Positions 7,368-10,035 of a stretch of 10,035 nt of DNA are shown piece by piece. The notes under the pieces are model-generated. The model was not told the origin of the DNA, ran no database searches, and saw only the letters and a program-made list of their open reading frames with translations. The translations under genes were made by a program, and so were the position numbers. Origin of the DNA: Cyclostephanos tholiformis (Eukaryota; Bacillariophyta; Thalassiosirophyceae; Thalassiosirales; Thalassiosiraceae); NCBI GenBank assembly GCA_036939975.1, contig JALLPB010001391.1, positions 1 through 10,035 on the forward strand, written 5' to 3'. The stretch's first letter is position 1. The number at the start of each line of letters is the position of its first letter.

Positions 7368-9341
7368 ATGGTCCTCGCCGAACTTGGAGGGAAGCTCCGG
7401 TCCTCCCTCCAAAAGCTCCAATCGAACGATGCCAACGACGCCCTGACGAGCGAGGCGCTCAACGCCCTGATATCCGAAATCTCCCGCGCTTTGATCGAGT
7501 CCGACGTCAACGTGCAGCTCGTCATGAGGCTACGGACGAACATCCAGAGGAGGGCGGGGGAGCTGGTCGGTCGGGGCGGATCCGCCACCCCCCCCACCTC
7601 CGCCGCGAGCGTGAATCGAACAGTACAGAGGATCGTCGTCGACGAATTGACCTCCATGCTCACGCCGGGGGGGGGGGGGGGGGGCGTCGTCGTCGACGAC
7701 GACGGCAAGGATAAGAAGTCGAGGGGCGGCGCGACGTCGACGACGGGGGGGCCGTACGTTATGAAGCGCGGCAAGCCCAACGTGATACTGTTCGTTGGCC
7801 TGCAGGGGGCGGGAAAGACCACGTCCATCGCCAAGTACGCTCACTACTACCAACGTCGGGGGTGGAAGACGGCCATGGTACGGGGGTTTGCCCCCCTCCT
7901 TTCATCGTGTCCGTATTATTTCGTCGTTCGTATGTCCCCATCATTTTTCACTTACTGCGTATTATCCACAATTCCTCCTCAGGTATGCGCGGACACGTTC
8001 CGCGCTGGCGCATTCGACCAACTGAAGCAGAACGCCACGAAGCTGCGCGTGCCGTTTTACGGGAGTTACACCGAGGCCGACCCCGTGGCCATCGCCGAGG
8101 AGGGGGTGCGCAAATTCTCCGAGGACGGCTACGAGGTGATCATCGTGGACACGTCCGGGCGTCATCGTCAGGAGGAGGCGCTCTTCGATGAGATGCGGGA
8201 GATATCGGCCGCGGTCGCGCCCGACAATACCGTCTTCGTCATGGATGCCACCCAGGGACAGGCGGTATACGATCAGGCCCTGGCATTCCACTCGGCCGTG
8301 AGCGTCGGGAGCGTCATTGTCACGAAACTCGACGGTCACGCCAGGGGGGGGGGGGCGCTAAGCGCCGTGGCCGCGACGGGGAGTCCCATCATATTCCTCG
8401 GTAGCGGCGAGCGATTCGAGGACCTAGACCCCTTCAACGCGCGGTCGTTCGTATCGAAGTTGCTCGGGTTCGGCGACGTCCGGGGCCTGATGGAGGAGAT
8501 GAAGTCCATCCAGGGCGACGGGAAGGGTCAGGAAGAGATGATGGAGAAGATGGCAAGGGGGGTGTTCACGCTTAGGGACATGTACAAGCAATTCCAATCC
8601 GTGATGAAGCTCGGTCCCCTCGACAAGGTCATGGGGATGATACCAGGCATGCCAGATTATCTCATCCCGCAGAACGGCGACGACGAGTCGACATTGCGCC
8701 TGCGTAAGTTCATGTACATGATGGACTCGATGAACGACGCCGAACTCGACGGCAGGGTCGATATGCAGAGGAAGGACGATCCGTCCGTCGAAAAGCGTAT
8801 TAGGCGCATAGCGGCCGGATCCGGAACGCACCCGATAGAGGTAAAAATGCTATTACAGACGCACAAGCAATTCGAGGGCATGGTTAGCAAGATGGGCAAA
8901 TCGGGGATGATGGGAAAGGCGGGACAGGCGAAGCAAAAGCAGGTGATGGAGCAGATGAGGAAGAATCCGCAGGCGATGATGAAGCAGCTTCAGAAGAATC
9001 CGCAGGCGATGCAAATGGTATGTGTTGTGGCAAATGTTAGAGCTCGCTGGTCATTTTCGTCTCCTCTCACTCCTTTTTACTTGCCGTCTTTCTCACCTCC
9101 CCCCATCCTTTAACAAAAATCGAAGATGCAACAACTTAGCGGTGGGATGGGAGGAGTGGGTATGCCCGACATGAGCACGATAATGCAAATGATGGGAGGC
9201 GGCGGCGGGGGAGGAGGAGGTGGATTTCCCGGCATGGGAGGTGGTGGAGGAGCAGGAGGAGTAGGAGGGATGCCGGACATGAGTCAAATGATGCAAATGA
9301 TGAGCCAGATGGGAATGGGAGGACCACAGCTGCGCCGGTAG
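7368..9341 (+). CDS. SRP54: Signal recognition particle 54 kDa subunit (cytosolic SRP54)
   Basis: Exons 7368-7877, 7983-9017 and 9126-9341 give a 586-aa protein. SRP54 binds signal sequences as they leave the ribosome and, with GTP, docks the ribosome on the SRP receptor at the ER. Residues 1-100 are the helical N domain (starts MVLAELGGKLRSSLQKL, followed by ALIESDVNVQLV). The GTPase domain shows the P-loop GLQGAGKTT (144-152), DTFRAGAFDQLKQ (174-186), G3 DTSGRHRQEE (226-235) and TKLDGHARGGGALS (284-297). The M domain shows LRKFMYMMDSMNDAELDG (410-427) and the RNA-binding segment RIRRIAAGSGTHPIEVKMLL (442-461), then a Met/Gly-rich tail. The absence of a transit peptide and the eukaryotic-type motifs argue against the chloroplast SRP54. 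The family is usually near 500 aa; the extra length is a Gly/Asp/Lys-rich N-G linker insert (about 101-133) and the Gly-rich C-terminus. An in-frame TAG at 7338 supports this start. It converges with the folate dehydrogenase gene. Confidence 0.97.
7667..7684 (+). repeat. G18 homopolymer within the SRP54 coding sequence
   Basis: Eighteen consecutive G residues encode most of a six-glycine run (residues 101-106) in the N-G linker insert. The downstream frame is correct for SRP54 as given, so the count matches an intact gene here. Slippage or miscounting is likely at such a site. Confidence 0.95.
7878..7982 (+). other. SRP54 intron 1 (105 nt, phase 0, no in-frame stop)
   Basis: The donor is ATG|GTACGG and the acceptor TCCTCAG|GTATGC, with a pyrimidine-rich 3' end. 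Removal joins GWKTAM to VCADTFRAGA, exactly the continuity expected in the family. The intron is 35 codons long and has no stop in the reading frame. Confidence 0.95.
8344..8355 (+). repeat. G12 homopolymer in the conserved SRP54 GTPase motif
   Basis: Twelve G residues span the end of an AGG (Arg), three GGG (Gly) codons and the first base of GCG (Ala) in the motif TKLDGHARGGGALS. The amino acids are the conserved ones, so the unusual point is the use of GGG for all three glycines. Confidence 0.95.
9018..9125 (+). other. SRP54 intron 2 (108 nt, phase 0)
   Basis: The donor is ATG|GTATGTG and the acceptor ATCGAAG|ATGCAAC, with a C/T-rich tract in between. Splicing gives NPQAMQM-MQQLSGG, typical of the SRP54 tail. 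The frame stays open until TAA at 9111-9113, 12 bases before the acceptor, so retention would replace the last 71 residues with about 31 unrelated ones. Confidence 0.93.
9162..9302 (+). repeat. Duplicated 33-nt unit in the last SRP54 exon
   Basis: Positions 9162-9194 and 9270-9302 encode the related 11-mers MPDMSTIMQMM and MPDMSQMMQMM, separated by a Gly-rich stretch of GGA/GGC/GGT codons. Most bases match. This looks like an internal duplication of a methionine-rich module at the M-domain tail. Confidence 0.85.
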
Positions 9342-9497
9342 TGCGAATAGAGCAAGGCAAATCTCGAATTTTACGGGAAAGAAATGCATCGACAACACGC
9401 CCTTAAGCGTCGACATTGGACCAACGGAAGGATTGCCCCAGGCTAACTGCATTACCTCTAATACATGAACGGACAACAGCAACCCCCCCCCCTTTCA
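9342..9497. other. Convergent intergenic region with probable overlapping 3' UTRs
   Basis: Only 156 bp separate the SRP54 stop from the stop of the minus-strand dehydrogenase gene. It contains a C10 run (9483-9492) close to the dehydrogenase stop. No hairpin terminator or clear polyadenylation signal is visible. With so little space the two transcripts probably overlap at their 3' ends. Confidence 0.7.
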
Positions 9498-10035
9498 CTA
9501 CTTCGAATGAAATTTCCTATGCAGATTGATCAAGTTGTATTCCAATGCGGCCACGGTCACCCTCCCCACGTGCGGCACGTACGTCACTCCCCTGGACGCA
9601 TCCTCGATCAGTGTCCTTTCGTCGAAGTTGCTCTCCGCGGCGACGTTGATCACCGTGGAATTATTCGGTATCCATTCCGTTGGCACCGTGAACGTATTCG
9701 ATGGCACGCCCGAGACTATGACCGACGATCTCCTCACGCACTGTTCGACCGTCACACCGGGGGATACGCGTTGTACCTTCCCATTTGGTAGGAATTGCAA
9801 TATGGAATCGACATCGACGGAGTATACAGTCGCACCGCGATTCGAGAGCATGATGGCGAGGGGGAGGCCGAGTACCTCGGATCGGTTTATGATCGTCATC
9901 GTCTCGTCTTCGAATAATTGACGACGTCCCCCGTCATCGACGTCGATCGTCGTCGTCGTCGTCGATCGGTCGAACGTACGGAACGATTCCAGGATCTTGT
10001 ATACCGCCAGGGCGGTGCAGGGACGGATGGGATAC
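9498..10035 (-). CDS. MTD1: NAD-dependent 5,10-methylenetetrahydrofolate dehydrogenase, MTD1 type (3' part)
   Basis: The last 178 codons are present, ending at TAG (9498-9500); the 5' portion with the N-terminal catalytic residues lies outside the window. The family oxidises 5,10-methylene-THF to 5,10-methenyl-THF in one-carbon metabolism. Visible motifs, numbered from the first complete codon, are the folate-site-like PCTALAVYKILES (5-17), the Rossmann motif INRSEVLGLPLA (49-60) with GATVYSVDVDSI (67-78), then VSGVPSNTF and PTEWIPNNSTVINVAAESNFDE, and the closing VPHVGRVTVAALEYNLINL. The RSE and YSVD motifs resemble yeast monofunctional Mtd1 more than bifunctional bacterial FolD, so NAD rather than NADP use is inferred. 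The linker before the Rossmann motif holds a Thr/Asp-rich insert made by a CGA/ACG triplet run (about 9945-9966). No intron is seen in this part. Confidence 0.9.
   Translation of the reverse strand, partial: YPIRPCTALAVYKILESFRTFDRSTTTTTIDVDDGGRRQLFEDETMTIINRSEVLGLPLAIMLSNRGATVYSVDVDSILQFLPNGKVQRVSPGVTVEQCVRRSSVIVSGVPSNTFTVPTEWIPNNSTVINVAAESNFDERTLIEDASRGVTYVPHVGRVTVAALEYNLINLHRKFHSK

Noticed and set aside
9526..9921. Plus-strand 131-codon ORF opposite the folate dehydrogenase
   Set aside because: The minus strand matches a known enzyme family over its whole length; the plus reading is its shadow.
1..10035. Bacterial operon, defence island or CRISPR-like system
   Set aside because: Spliceosomal introns, a eukaryotic cytosolic SRP54, unlinked housekeeping genes and the lack of spacer-repeat arrays all indicate an ordinary eukaryotic locus.

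Overview
The window looks like nuclear DNA of a unicellular alga or another stramenopile, most likely a diatom. The evidence is short phase-0 GT-AG introns (105 to 132 nt), compact protein-coding genes packed among AT-rich repeat-bearing spacers, very many TCG/CGA/GAC codons and homopolymers inside exons, and a eukaryotic cytosolic SRP54 beside a fungal/protist-type NAD-dependent methylene-THF dehydrogenase. The species cannot be read from the sequence.

Layout. Positions 1-2642 hold no gene I can support. They are AT-rich up to about 1900 and carry two small tandem repeats, a 60-bp foldback, and an approximately 490-bp MITE-like element with 43-bp terminal inverted repeats (1913-2402). A plus-strand gene follows (2643-5899): an acidic N-terminus, a coiled coil split by an intron, a basic nuclear-localisation-like patch, a long disordered Ser/Gly/Asp-rich section and a helical C-terminal half. 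The architecture recalls the ATR partner ATRIP/Ddc2, but that is inference. Its reading frame switches once, near 5100-5137. Just downstream is a short minus-strand open stretch (5982-6173) that may be a terminal exon or gene relic. The 6204-7367 spacer contains a (CTT/CGT)n-like low-complexity tract and a weak minus-strand ORF with a hydrophobic anchor.

The best-supported gene is SRP54 (plus, 7368-9341; three exons, 586 aa), the GTPase and signal-sequence-binding subunit of the cytosolic signal recognition particle. Converging on it across 156 bp is the 3' portion of an MTD1-type NAD-dependent 5,10-methylenetetrahydrofolate dehydrogenase (minus, 9498-10035), whose 5' part lies beyond the window.

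The identified genes serve unrelated housekeeping roles (protein targeting, one-carbon metabolism, possibly genome maintenance); this is ordinary eukaryotic gene order, not an operon. The points most worth a second look are the MITE-like element, the frame switch and possible ATRIP identity of the first gene, the 105-nt stop-free intron inside the SRP54 GTPase domain, and the G18 and G12 homopolymers within SRP54 exons. I saw no CRISPR array, no rRNA or tRNA and no clearly novel multi-gene system.
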